Assembly: GCF_947179515.1 (NCBI RefSeq)
Contig: NC_067495.1
Span: 65,955,411-66,019,410 of the forward strand
Length of the DNA stretch: 64,000 bases
From: Apodemus sylvaticus
Lineage: Eukaryota; Chordata; Mammalia; Rodentia; Muridae
Direction of reading: 5' to 3'
Positions within the stretch are counted from its first letter, which is position 1. Each line of letters begins with the position of its first letter. Position numbers and translations under genes: made by a program. This document shows positions 1-8,856 of the stretch, piece after piece. Below the pieces are notes generated by a model. That model was not told where the DNA came from and did not search any database. It saw nothing but the letters and a program-made list of their open reading frames with translations.

Positions 1-240
1 GAAGTCTCATATGACCAAGCTGTGCCCAGTGTGGCACACAGTCTCCAGCAGCCTGCAGATCAAGATGTAGAACTCTCAGCTCCTTCTCCAACACCGTATC
101 TAGCTGCATGCCACCAAGCTTACCACCATGATAATGGACTAAACCTCTGAAACTGTAATCCAGCCCTAATTAAATGTTTTCCTTTATATGAGCTGCCATG
201 GTCATGGTATCTCTTCACAGCAACAGAAGCCCTAACTAAG
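1..240 (+). repeat. Rodent medium-reiterated repeat, right part
   Basis: Positions 46-235 share the order of motifs seen at 47940-48290: a GATCAAGATGTAG block, CCACCATGATAATGGACTAA, AACCTCTGAAACTGTAA, AATTAAATG, GGTCATGGTATCTCTTCACAGCA and a final CCCTAACTAA. It is clearly the same family, cut by the window edge. I do not assign a family name. Confidence 0.65.
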
Positions 241-325
241 AAGTATAGCCAAGTAATGTCTGAAACTCCAGCTCCAAGGGATCTCTCTTGACTCTTCTGC
301 TATCTGTAGAAACCAACACATATGT

Positions 326-326
<1 letters not shown>

Positions 327-373
<47 letters not shown>
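327..373. repeat. (CA)n microsatellite
   Basis: About 23 CA units. The right flank, CACCAAGCTTTTTTTCAAG, recurs exactly after the CA tract near 6770. Confidence 0.95.
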
Positions 374-374
<1 letters not shown>

Positions 375-429
375 AAGCTTTTTTTCAAGCGTGCGCAAAA
401 AATAAAATAAAAATTATCCCTGGCTGGGG

Positions 430-600
430 CTGTTGGGGCTGTAGCTCAGTTGGTAGAACGTTTGCCTAGCATTCGTGATGAAGCACTGCATACACTGGGT
501 GTGGTCTGTGTAACCCAAGCTGACCAGAAATTCAGAGCATCTCCCTGGCTCAGACTCTCAAATGAAAGAATGACAGGAGTGGAGCACCAATCTTGGATTT
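430..600 (+). repeat. ID-B1 chimeric SINE (B4-like)
   Basis: It starts with the tRNA-derived ID head GGGGCTGTAGCTCAGTTGG and continues into a degraded B1-like body. The tRNA-like box A is a SINE promoter, not a tRNA gene. Confidence 0.75.
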
Positions 601-767
601 ATTGATACTCACTGAAAGAAAAATTAAGTTTCTGCATCCAAGATGTTCACAGTTTAATGAAAAGGGCTGATATATAATATAAACCATACCAGTATCATGT
701 GCTAAACTTAATGTCAATTTACCCTAGGAATCAGAGAAAAGCTCAAGACTTAAAGAGTTGGAAATAC

Positions 768-885
768 CAAGAGCACTGGTGCTGCACATTTGCAATCCCA
801 GCACAGTTGAGGAAGCCAATGTTGGCTATAAAGTGAGTTTGAGATCAGTGTACACTTGATCAAGACTCTAAAAACAACACAAAGA
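768..885 (+). repeat. Old B1 SINE
   Basis: Diverged B1 body (CATTTGCAATCCCAGCAC, GTGAGTTTGAGATCAG) ending in CAAGACTCTAAAAACAACAC. Confidence 0.6.
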
Positions 886-944
886 GGGAAGAGTTCCTCC
901 ACTGAAGTGGGGACATTTGTACATGTGTAGAAGAAAGATCAGAA

Positions 945-1365
945 AAGGCAGATAACTCAGCATACCTGATTCAGAAAGAAAACATAAGGACTGGAGTTCA
1001 GAGCCTAGCACCCATTTCAGACAGCCCACAAAGGCCTGTAACTCTGGGTCTAAGGGAATTGGGTCCTATCTTATGGCATCTGCAGGTAGTCCTACATACA
1101 TGTACAATTCCTTGCACATCTACCCATACATAAATAAAATAAAAATTATTTTAAGACAAGGACGTGGCTGAATATGTAGTTCGGTAGTGCTTGGTTCAGA
1201 GCACTTGTTGTTCCTGCAGAGACATAGGTTTATTTTCCAGTACCCACGTGGTAGTTCATAATTGTCTATAACTCTACGGTCAAGAGATCTGACATCCTCT
1301 TTCAGCCTCTGTGGGCACTGCATGCACATGTCCCACATGCATACATGCAGGCAAAATACTCATGT
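945..1365 (+). repeat. Two B3-type SINEs in tandem
   Basis: Two diverged B2/B3-like bodies, at about 945-1150 and 1165-1365. Each has an accession-like CAGCAC or CAGTACCCA core and a tail with CATACAT and TGCA runs; the first ends AATAAAATAAAAATTATTT. Confidence 0.65.
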
Positions 1366-1486
1366 GCATAGGTATTTCCTTTTAGATGTGTGTGTGTATG
1401 TACTTCTGTGTGTAGGTATTTGCATGTGAGTTAGGTATGTGCATCAGGTGCCCACAGAGGCCAGAGGAGCAAGATTTCCTGTAGCA

Positions 1487-1836
1487 GGGCAGGAGAGATG
1501 GCTCAGCAGTTAAGAGCACTGATTGCTCTACCAGAGGTCTTTATTTTTATTTTTCTGGCTTTTCGAGACAGGGTTTGTCTGTGTAGCCCTGGCTGTCCTG
1601 GAACTCACTTTGTAGACCAGGCTGGCCTCGAACTCAGAAATCCGCCTGCCTCTGCCTCCAAGAGTGCTGGGATTACAGGCATGTGCCACCACCGCCCGGC
1701 TTAGATGTCCTGAGTTCAAATCCCAGCAACCATATGGTGGCTCACAACCATCTGTAATGAGATCTGATGCCCTCTTCTAGTGTGTCTGAAGACAGCTACA
1801 GTGTACTCATATATAATAAATAAATAAATCCTAAAA
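1487..1836 (+). repeat. B2 SINE split by a B1
   Basis: B2 head GGAGAGATGGCTCAGCAGTTAA at the left. The body resumes at about 1705 (CCTGAGTTCAAATCCCAGCAA) and ends in an AATAAATAAATCC tail. An antisense B1 occupies the middle. Confidence 0.9.
1537..1702 (-). repeat. B1 SINE inside B2
   Basis: Full-length antisense B1 from TTTTCGAGACAGGGTTTGTC to GCCACCACCGCCCGGCT, inserted in the B2 at its AGAGGTC site. AGAGGTC/AGATGTC flanks may be the target duplication. Confidence 0.9.
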
Positions 1837-2097
1837 AAAAAGGAAAAGATTCCCTGTAGACTCGAACACTGACTTCTGTTAACAGTATTTGTTACTCTTG
1901 CATAGTGGTTGATACACACAGCAGAAACAGTAAGTTATTTTAAGCATATAGTGAATATTGCTACTATCTCACCATACTACCTTTCCCCCTGTATCTTTGG
2001 TATAGATCTCTGACATAAAAACATGGACTTCTGGGAAACACTTTTCTAAATTAAAAATAAAAGAAACACTGAGTTATAATTGCCCCAATATTTCTTT

Positions 2098-2212
2098 TTT
2101 TCTTTTTCTTTCTTTCTTTTTTTTTTGTTTTTTTTTTGTTTGTTTGTTTTTTTTGAGACAGGGTTTGTCTGTGTAGCCTTGGCTGTCCTGGAACTCACTC
2201 TGTAGACCAGGC
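2098..2212 (-). repeat. 5'-truncated B1 with perfect target duplication
   Basis: T-rich tail followed by only the 3' half of a B1 (to GTAGACCAGGC). Flanked by a perfect 17-bp direct repeat TGCCCCAATATTTCTTT at 2081-2097 and 2213-2229. Confidence 0.93.
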
Positions 2213-2389
2213 TGCCCCAATATTTCTTTGTGGTTGCGCTTGGATCCTGTTTACAATAATTTCCTTTGGTATACATAAGAAAGGTCAGTCGGGCAAGTAG
2301 TTAGTGCAATATATTTCCAAAATCTGAACAGTGGGCATGAATAAGAGGGAGTTAGAATTAGACTAGAATTAGACTATTTAAAAAAATGT

Positions 2390-2618
2390 ATTGGCCAGGT
2401 GGAGGTGGCTCATGCCTTTTATCCCAGCAATTCAGAGGCAAAGGCAGGTGGATCTCTGTGAGTTCCAGGCCAGCCTGGTCTACTGAGAAGTTCCAGGACA
2501 GCCAGGGCTACACGGAAAAACTCTGTCTCAAAAGAAAAGAAAAGAAAAGAAAAGAAAAGAAAAGAAAAGAAAAGAAAAGAAAAGAAAAGAAAAGAAAAGA
2601 AAAGAAAAGAAAAGAAAA
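2390..2618 (+). repeat. B1 SINE with (AAAAG)n tail
   Basis: Sense B1 (about 2390-2529) ending CTCTGTCTC, followed by about 18 units of AAAAG (2530-2618) grown from its A tail. The Lys/Glu-rich reading frame here is a translation of the repeat. Confidence 0.93.
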
Positions 2619-3109
2619 CAAAATTATATCACGAAATCTACACTAACCATTTTAACATCTACAGTTTAGTGTTGCTTCCTTTAAAAAAGCAAGAATTTTT
2701 CTTCTTAAAAAAGTTTTATGTGCTTTATATGTATATGCCCATGTATACACGCTAGTTTCCTCTGAAATCAGAGGAGGGCATGTGGATGAAGGAAGATATT
2801 CTGCAAGGACAACACATGCTCTAGTTCCCTTCCCCTCCCTGCCAAGAAATCTATTTTTCCAAAAAGGAATTTTTGGTTTTAGCTCAATAGAAAATTTATG
2901 ACCACAATTCCACTGGTAGAAATTCTAGTTAAAAAACCCTTTCCTTTTATGTTGGGCTTGGGAGCACACAACTCTAACTTAGTACTTAAGGTGGAAGCTC
3001 AAGATGCTCAGCTCCTTGAAGAATTGGAGACTGGCCTGGTCCAGTTTCAGGAACCCCTGTCTCAAAATGAGCAACCATCAAGAACCGTCACTTTTTATTT
3101 GAAAAGATT

Positions 3110-3580
3110 AAGTGGGGCCAGTGAGATGGTAAAGGTACTTATCACCAAGCCTACGACCTGAGCTTAAACCCTGGGTCCCATATGGTAGGAGAGAACCTAT
3201 GCTTGCAATTTATCTTTTGGCCTCCACATGTATGCAGTGGCACTTGATCACCCCCCTACACACATGCACACAAACAAATAAAATTTAAGGGACCAGCAGA
3301 TGCTTCAGTTCTCATCAGTCAGCTTCCTTCGGCCTTCACATACAAGTGGCATACATACACACATATACAGACAGACGGGCATGCGTGCAGGAACACAGGG
3401 AGGCACAAATAAAAATAACATAGCGAAGGTTTTGCCAGTTAAGAGCAATAGTTGATGTTGCCAGGTACCAGGTTATATTCCTAGGACTCATATAGTGTGG
3501 CTCATGTAACTCTCTTCTGACCTCCAAAAGACACCAGCTACACACATGGTGCACACCTACCCATTCAGGTAAACACTTGG
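3110..3580 (+). repeat. B3-type SINEs, two or three copies
   Basis: GGGGCCAGTGAGATGG head at 3114 with tail AAACAAATAAAATTTAA ending near 3290. A second tail-like piece follows at 3300-3420, and another B2/B3 body (CCAGTTAAGAGCA) at 3430-3580. All are diverged. Confidence 0.65.
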
Positions 3581-3907
3581 ATATCTAAAATATTGTTTCA
3601 ATTACTTAAAACTAAAAGCAAATCTTTAAAGAGGCTCACAAAACAAAAAGACTAAGTGTTCTGGAATACTGGCAGACAGACACCTGTAATTCTAGTACTG
3701 GAGAGTCTGAGGCAGGAGGACAAACTCAACACAAGCAAAACTTTGCACTGTGATTCTGTTACCCTGAAGGAGTTCAAGGCCAGCCTAGAATATGTACCAA
3801 AACTCGTTTCAAGCGTAAAAAGCAATCATTACTGTGGACATTCAGACAATATGAATATATAGGGCAAAATCTGAAAGCATTTCATGCCTAGAGATTGCAG
3901 CTCTTTT

Positions 3908-4113
3908 TTTGTTGTTGTTGTTTTGTTTTGTTTTTTTTTTTGGATTTGGTTGTTTTTTTTGTTTTGTTTTGTTTTTTTTGAGACAGGGTTTCTCTGTATA
4001 GCCCTGGCTGTCCTAGAACTTACTCTGTAGACCAGGCTGGCCTCGAAGTCAGAAATCTGCCTGCTTCTGCCTCCCAGAGTGTTGGGATTACATGTGTGTG
4101 CCACCACCTGGCT
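3908..4113 (-). repeat. B1 SINE, antisense
   Basis: Complete antisense B1 with a long T/G tail. The flanks GAGATTGCAGCTCTT (left) and GAGATAGCAGCTCTT (right) are a 15-bp target duplication with one difference. Confidence 0.92.
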
Positions 4114-4549
4114 GAGATAGCAGCTCTTAAGGGACTATCACCTGTCTTACTTACAGGGTCTTGAGTTTTTCCTATACTTAGACATACAGTTACAAATATG
4201 GCTACATATTGTTGCCTACAAAGAATGGCTTGGGATTCTCCTAAAAAGCTACAGCAGGCACTCGCAGCTCAGGTCAAGAGCTTCTTTTTCTTCTGCACAG
4301 CATCTAGGACTGGTTCCTAGTTCCCGATTGGCAGGTAACAACTGTCCTCAACTATACTTCTAGGGGATTCCACACCTTCTTTGGGCCTCCATGGAGGCAC
4401 TGAACGAACACTCAAAAACTGAAAAGATGTATGTATTAATTTCTTGGCCCACCAAAAAGGCTGCTCACTAGATTATATCTTTGATAATCATATATTTTTA
4501 TTTTCTTCTTTGTCAACTTCCCTATTTTAATGTTTTCCTTTGCTAGTGT

Positions 4550-4685
4550 TATTGTTTTCAAATAGGGTCTTGCATAGCCTAGGCTAGTCTCTAACTCACT
4601 TAGCAGCCAAGGATGACCTTGAATTCCTGAACCTCTTTCACTACAGTGTTTTGAGTACAGGCATGCCCACCATACCAGGCTTAGC
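4550..4685 (-). repeat. Old B1 (B1F-like), antisense
   Basis: Diverged antisense B1: ATAGGGTCTTGCATAGCC, AGGATGACCTTGAATTCC, AGTACAGGCATGCCCACC. Confidence 0.65.
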
Positions 4686-5046
4686 TTAGTTTTTAACCTT
4701 ATGAAATAATTCAAATACTCAGACAGATACAGAAATTATTTTATTTATTAACATAACTTAATAGCTGCAATGTTTAACTGGTATTTCAAAATGTACCTAT
4801 AGGTTTTGTGTACTAAAGGAAGTTCAGAATGCACGGGAAATGGCATTAGAATGAACGGACTTAGTACACTTTAAATGCAGCAGCCCTTCCTTCCTTATAA
4901 AATTAGAAGGCATAAATAATTATCACTAGTCTTTTAAAGTTCTATGAGTATATGGTTCTAAGTCACAAATGTTCAAAAATACAGGGCTCTAAGGTCCATC
5001 TGTTCGGACTGCTAAATATCAAGCTTAAAAAAAAATAAAATTACAA

Positions 5047-5180
5047 AAAGCTGGGCGTCCCAGCTCACACCTGTAACCTCAGCACTTGGAAGGCAAAGGA
5101 TTGTCATGAGGTGGAGGCCAGAATGGGCTATAGGGGGAGAATGCTTTAAACGAAACAGAACAACAACAACAAAAAATAAA
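5047..5180 (+). repeat. Old B1 (B1F-like), sense
   Basis: AGCTGGGCGTCCCAGCTC start, CACCTGTAACCTCAGCACTT core, ending in a CAACAACAAC/A tail. Confidence 0.65.
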
Positions 5181-5630
5181 CAGAAAACAATGAGAATATT
5201 GTATGTTTTCTACATCTCAGAGACTGTCTTTTCCATAAATTGAGGGGAATCTAACTCATCTAGTTTTCCCACTTCTGGGCTGTCTCCATATGACAGACAC
5301 ACGACCTATGGTCGACTGCAGAAGCTTGCATTATTACACCCTCTGGGTAGCAAAACGAGCTCCTCAGCCCAACACCCAAAGCGGTCCGAGCTCCAGGAGT
5401 GTCTCAACTTGTAACTGCACATTCCCCTGCTGCTGGAAGCCAGTTGGTCACCTACTTTTGGATTCGAAACCCTATAACACAAGAAGTTGCAGCTCCCGCT
5501 TTTGTGAAGCCAACTTCCTCCCAACCGCGGAATCCAAGTCACGCCCAGCACAGATCCCTGGGAAGGGGCGAGCGGACCCTTCCTAGCCCCAAGTCCAGAA
5601 AGTCCCTGCCGCTGGCAGGCGCCGCCTCAC

Positions 5631-5732
5631 CTCCTTCTTTCTTTGGGCAGAGGCCGAAGGAACCTTGGAAATGAGCAGCAGTGCCACCGCTGTGGTCGCA
5701 CACACACACCAGAGCCACCTCGGCGAGGCCAT
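5631..5732 (-). CDS. Magt1: Magt1 first coding exon (N-terminus, 34 codons)
   Basis: MAGT1 is the thioredoxin-fold oxidoreductase subunit of the STT3B oligosaccharyltransferase complex in the ER membrane, and has also been described as a magnesium transporter. This exon encodes only the signal peptide and start of the mature chain. The ATG is at 5732-5730. Residues 1-29 form a signal peptide: MASPRW, a hydrophobic core with AVALLLIS, and a small-residue cleavage region PSASA. The charged QRKKE follows. The last codon GAG abuts a GTGAGG donor on the minus strand (5630-5625), so the exon ends in phase 0, as expected at this point of MAGT1. The PSASAQRKKE string and the Cox7b/Atp7a neighbours fix the identity. 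The thioredoxin domain and its CXXC motif lie in later exons, left of the window. An in-frame ATG at 5861 could extend the protein by 43 residues. Identity is near certain; start choice follows the family's usual N-terminus. Confidence 0.95.
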
Positions 5733-5830
5733 GTCCTCTCGTCTCTCTCGGCGGCGGGGCGAAACTTTCTTCACGCTCCGAGGGTGGGGCGTGAGAACGG
5801 GCGAGCCGAGCCCCTGGCGCTCCCCATTGG
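5733..5830 (-). other. Magt1: Magt1 5' UTR (approximate)
   Basis: This GC-rich, CpG-rich stretch lies directly upstream of the Magt1 ATG on the minus strand. It has no in-frame stop, so the reading frame stays open back to an upstream ATG at 5861. The transcription start cannot be read from sequence. The right boundary is set at the nearest CCAAT box (ATTGG on the plus strand at 5826-5830) and is an inference. Confidence 0.5.
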
Positions 5831-5967
5831 CTCGGCTCAGCCTGGCTGCGCGACCCCTCACATCACGTCACGCGCAGCGGACGCCCGCTTAAAAGAAAAA
5901 AAAAGTTCTTTTCCGATTGGTTCCTGCGAGCCAATAGGAAAAGGATAATCTGGAGGTTTCTTATTGG
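5826..5967 (-). promoter_or_regulatory. CCAAT-box cluster and CRE-like site of the Magt1 promoter
   Basis: Four NF-Y type CCAAT pentamers occur in about 140 bp. Three lie on the minus strand (ATTGG on plus at 5826-5830, 5916-5920 and 5963-5967) and one on the plus strand (CCAAT 5931-5935). CACGTCA at 5864-5870 reads TGACGTG on the gene strand and resembles a CRE half-site. Spacing and position upstream of Magt1 exon 1 suit a TATA-less NF-Y promoter. Binding is inferred. Confidence 0.6.
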
Positions 5968-5970
5968 TCC

Positions 5971-6540
5971 GCTGAAAAGGCTGCACCGCCCCTTTTGTGC
6001 GTGTAAAGACAATGCGCTCAGCGAACTTTTAATACACATGCGCAGACTTGAAATGTTGCTGAATATTTTTTTTAGAGGCACAAAATGGCTTGTACATTTA
6101 AAATGGAATCATCATCCAGAAAGCGTTCCTTTAAAATTGTTTGAATTTGAGCTGGCCTAAGTAACTCAAGCCTCAATCCACGCATTTGAATGTGAAAGCA
6201 AGCGCACCTATTGTTCAAGGTCATCTTTGGTTCCTTTGTCGGGATCCCAGGTCACCTGATCAATATAAGATTGTCAAAGCTAAAGAAGCCCTCTTGTTTT
6301 CTCATAACCAAAATCCCAGATTTGGTAGGTGAAAGTGGAGGCAGGACAATTAGGAGTTCAACAATTCAAGGAACCTCCAGAGTTCCATTCTAGCCTGAGC
6401 TCAGGTCCGAGGGAACTACATGGTCTAAAGCAGAAGCTTGCATTGTACGCTTTGGTTAGCAAAACGAATTTCTCAGCCCCAAACTCAAAGCTAACAACAC
6501 CCCAAACCTCCATATATCTTACATCAAAAGTTTTTTTTTT
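5971..6540. other. Unique sequence upstream of Magt1
   Basis: This stretch has no recognisable SINE or L1. Positions 6420-6491 resemble 5308-5385 on the other side of the Magt1 CpG island (see findings). It ends in a T run at 6532-6546. No gene is seen. Confidence 0.6.
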
Positions 6541-6579
6541 TTTTTTGAAAAATAGTCCTTTAGCATAATATTCTGGGAG

Positions 6580-6775
6580 AGGAGCTGGAGAAATGTCTCA
6601 AGGGTTAAGAACATTTAACTATTTTTAGAGAGGACCCTCCCAGGACCTGCATGGTGGGTAACAACCTAGTCCCAGGGGTCTGATGCCCTCTTCTGACTTT
6701 CATGAGACCAGACACACACCCAGTGCACATACATACATGCAGCCAAACCACACACACACACACACACACACCAAG
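6580..6775 (+). repeat. B2/B3-type SINE with (CA)n tail
   Basis: GGAGCTGGAGAAATGTCTCA head, then GTCTGATGCCCTCTTCTGAC, ending in a CA tract (6750-6772) followed by CCAAGCTTTTTTTCAAG. Confidence 0.8.
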
Positions 6776-6865
6776 CTTTTTTTCAAGTGCATTCTATTCT
6801 TGAAGATGGTCAAGTACTGTTCCCATGATTGCAACTCTTCATCAAGTTGCTTTGGCCAGGGTGTT

Positions 6866-7110
6866 TTTTTGGTTTTGGTTTTGATTTGGTTTTTTTGTTG
6901 TTGTTGTTGTTTTTTGTTTGTTTGTTTTTGTTGTTGTTTGTTTGTTTGTTTGTTTGGTTTTTTGGTTTTTTGGACACAGGGTTTCTCTGTATAGCCCTGG
7001 CTGTCCTGGAACTCACTCTGTAGACCAGGCTGGCCTCGAACTCAGAAATCTGCCTGAAACTCTGCCTCCCAGAGTGCTGGGATTACAGGCATGCGCCACC
7101 ACCGCCCTGC
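6866..7110 (-). repeat. B1 SINE, antisense
   Basis: Antisense B1 with an unusually long T/G-rich tail (about 110 bp). Perfect 14-bp target duplication TTGGCCAGGGTGTT at 6852-6865 and 7111-7124. The usual GAGACAGGG is changed to GGACACAGGG. Confidence 0.93.
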
Positions 7111-7149
7111 TTGGCCAGGGTGTTATAACATGGCAACAGTAACCCTGAC

Positions 7150-7244
7150 TAAGACATTGGGGATCAGTTGGTAGGATGTTTAACTGTTATTTGTAAACAC
7201 CTCATGGGTTTAATCCTCAACACACACACACACACACACACACA
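7150..7244 (+). repeat. ID-like SINE ending in (CA)n
   Basis: GGGGATCAGTTGGTAGGATG head with TTTAATCCTCAACACA, running into a CA tract at 7219-7244. Confidence 0.65.
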
Positions 7245-7499
7245 GTATAATTTGGATTTATTTATTTATTTTGCATCGCAGGACAAAGTAAAGGACTGAG
7301 TGAAGGATCCCACACAAGCTGGGCAGGCATTACATCAGCTACACCCAAAGCCTACGGTGCATTTATTTTAAATGTGTGGTACATATTATATGATTAATCT
7401 TTTAGGTCTTCCTTGAAAGCAACCCTCCCCACCCCCCGGAATTATAATTCCATTATTTGGAGAGTTAAGGAGATGGGTGTTGAAAGGGAAGTAACTGGA

Positions 7500-7670
7500 G
7501 TGGCTGGAGAAGTGGCTCAGTAGTTAAGAGCACTGACTATTCTTCTGAAGGTCCTGAGTTCAAATCCCAACCATCCATAAAGAGATCTGACACCCTCTTC
7601 TGGTGCTGTCTGAAGACAGCTACAGTGTACTTAGATAAAATAATAAATCCTTTTTTAATAAAAAGAAAGA
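7500..7670 (+). repeat. B2 SINE, sense
   Basis: GGCTGGAGAAGTGGCTCAG to a TAATAAATCC tail. Followed within a few bases, across a run of G, by another B2. Confidence 0.9.
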
Positions 7671-7678
7671 GGGGGGGG

Positions 7679-7877
7679 GGCTGGAGAGGTGGCTCAGTGG
7701 TTAAGAGCACTTAACCACTTCCAGAGATCCTGAGTTCAATTCCCTTTCCATTTCAATTTCCTAACCACATGGTGGCTCATAACCATCTATAATGGGATCT
7801 GATGCCCTCTTCTGGCCTGCAGACAGAATGCAGGCAGAATGCTGTATAAATAATAAATAAATCTTTAAAAAAAAAAG
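7679..7877 (+). repeat. B2 SINE, sense (second of a tandem pair)
   Basis: GCTGGAGAGGTGGCTCAG head; ends AATAAATAAATC and an A run. It carries an internal insertion of about 15 bp after GTTCAATTCCC. Confidence 0.9.
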
Positions 7878-7917
7878 GAAGGAAAGTAATTGGTCTCAAT
7901 ATAAAGAGATTTGAAAT

Positions 7918-8080
7918 AAGATGAGCATGGCAGTGCATACCTGTAAACCCAATACTCAGGAGATAGAGGCAGGAGGATATTAGGGGTTAATACCAGTCTA
8001 GGCGGCTTAGGGAGTTAGTCTCTGAGCTATTAGAGACTCTGTCTCAAGCAAAACAAGACAAAACAAAACAAACAGACAGT
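7918..8080 (+). repeat. Old B1, sense
   Basis: ATGAGCATGGCAGTGCATAC start; GAGGCAGGAGGATATTAG; ends GACTCTGTCTC with an AAACAAAACAA tail. Confidence 0.65.
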
Positions 8081-8082
8081 GA

Positions 8083-8126
8083 GAAGGGGAGAGGGAGAGG
8101 GAGAGGGAGAGGGAGAGGGAGAGGGA

Positions 8127-8177
<51 letters not shown>
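8083..8177. repeat. Purine tract: (GGGAGA)n then (GA)n
   Basis: About seven GGGAGA hexamers (8090-8131) followed by about 23 GA units. It is almost wholly purine on the plus strand for 95 bp. The long serine/leucine reading frames here are translations of the repeat. Confidence 0.95.
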
Positions 8178-8179
<2 letters not shown>

Positions 8180-8184
8180 CAATA

Positions 8185-8440
8185 GCCACATGTGGTGGCA
8201 CATGCCTGTAATTCCAAAATTTTGCAGAGCAGACTGAAGTGGGAAAATCGCAACTCTGAGGCCCACTTATGTTACATTGTGACATTGTGAATCCCTGTTT
8301 CACACCTATAACCCCAGCACTTGGGAGACTGAAGCAGGCATCTTGTCACGAGATTGAGGCCAGGCTTGGCAACATAGTAAATTCCAAGTTAGCTTGTACT
8401 AGAGGATGAAATCTTGTCTCCAAGAAACAAACACAAAAAT
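8185..8440 (+). repeat. Two old B1 copies, sense
   Basis: About 8185-8290 (GTGGTGGCACATGCCTGTAA) and 8300-8440 (ACACCTATAACCCCAGCACT), head to tail. Confidence 0.65.
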
Positions 8441-8446
8441 AAACAA

Positions 8447-8640
8447 GGGGCTGGAGAGATGGCTCAGCCGTTAACAGCACTGACTGCTCTTCCAGAAGTT
8501 CTGAGTTCAATTCCCAGCAACCACATGGTGGCTCACAACCATCTGTAATGGGATCTGATGCTCTTTTCTGATGTGTCTGAAGACAGCGACAGTGTACTCA
8601 TGTACATAAAATAAATAAATAAATCTTTAAAAAAATAAAC
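8447..8640 (+). repeat. B2 SINE, sense
   Basis: Full-length B2 from GGGCTGGAGAGATGGCTCAG to its AATAAATAAATAAATC tail. Confidence 0.95.
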
Positions 8641-8674
8641 AAATGGTCACATAGAAAATGCAGACCTGCAAATC

Positions 8675-8856
8675 CTTTTTTAAAAAGATTTATTTATTAT
8701 ATGTAAGTACACTGTAGATGTCTTCAGACATTCCAGAAGAAGGCATCAGATCTCATCACGGATGGTTGTGAGCCTCCATGTGGTTGCTGGGATTTGAACT
8801 CAGGACCTCTGGAAGAGCAGTCAGTGCTCTTGACTGCTGAGCCATCTCATCAGCCC
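8675..8856 (-). repeat. B2 SINE, antisense
   Basis: Full-length antisense B2 with a perfect 14-bp target duplication CAGACCTGCAAATC at 8661-8674 and 8857-8870. It lies 34 bp from the preceding sense B2. Confidence 0.95.

Larger units (their letters stand above)
1..5628 (-). other. Magt1: Magt1 intron 1 (partial; runs off the left edge)
   Basis: This follows the Magt1 exon 1 donor on the minus strand. I looked for the next MAGT1 exon, which encodes the conserved QLMEWTN and RPVIRMNGDKF strings, and did not see it on either strand, so intron 1 should span all of this stretch. Contents are SINEs listed separately and unique A+T-rich sequence (about 1865-2080, 2640-2900, 4120-4540 and 4690-5040) in which I see nothing else. 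Confidence 0.75.
5500..5900. promoter_or_regulatory. CpG island over the Magt1 promoter and exon 1
   Basis: CpG dinucleotides are dense here (for example ACGTCACGCGCAGCGG near 5864-5880), against a surrounding background of very few. The island covers the first exon and proximal promoter of Magt1, which is typical of a housekeeping promoter. Confidence 0.85.

Noticed and set aside
430..475. tRNA-like sequence with GTAGCTCAGTTGG box A
   Set aside because: It continues into a B1-like body and lacks a complete cloverleaf. It is the head of an ID/B4 SINE. The same applies to similar strings at 7150, 22925, 27185 and 61206.
2386..2646. Lys/Glu-rich reading frame
   Set aside because: It reads a B1 and its (AAAAG)n tail.
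1..5600. Search for Magt1 exon 2
   Set aside because: No complement of the conserved MEWTN or MNGDKF coding strings was seen; the exon must lie to the left.
5290..5674. ORFs on both strands around the Magt1 promoter
   Set aside because: They follow from GC richness of the CpG island. Only the minus-strand frame with the MASPRW signal peptide is supported.
8007..8303. Long Ser/Leu-rich reading frames
   Set aside because: They translate the GA/GGGAGA microsatellite on the minus strand.
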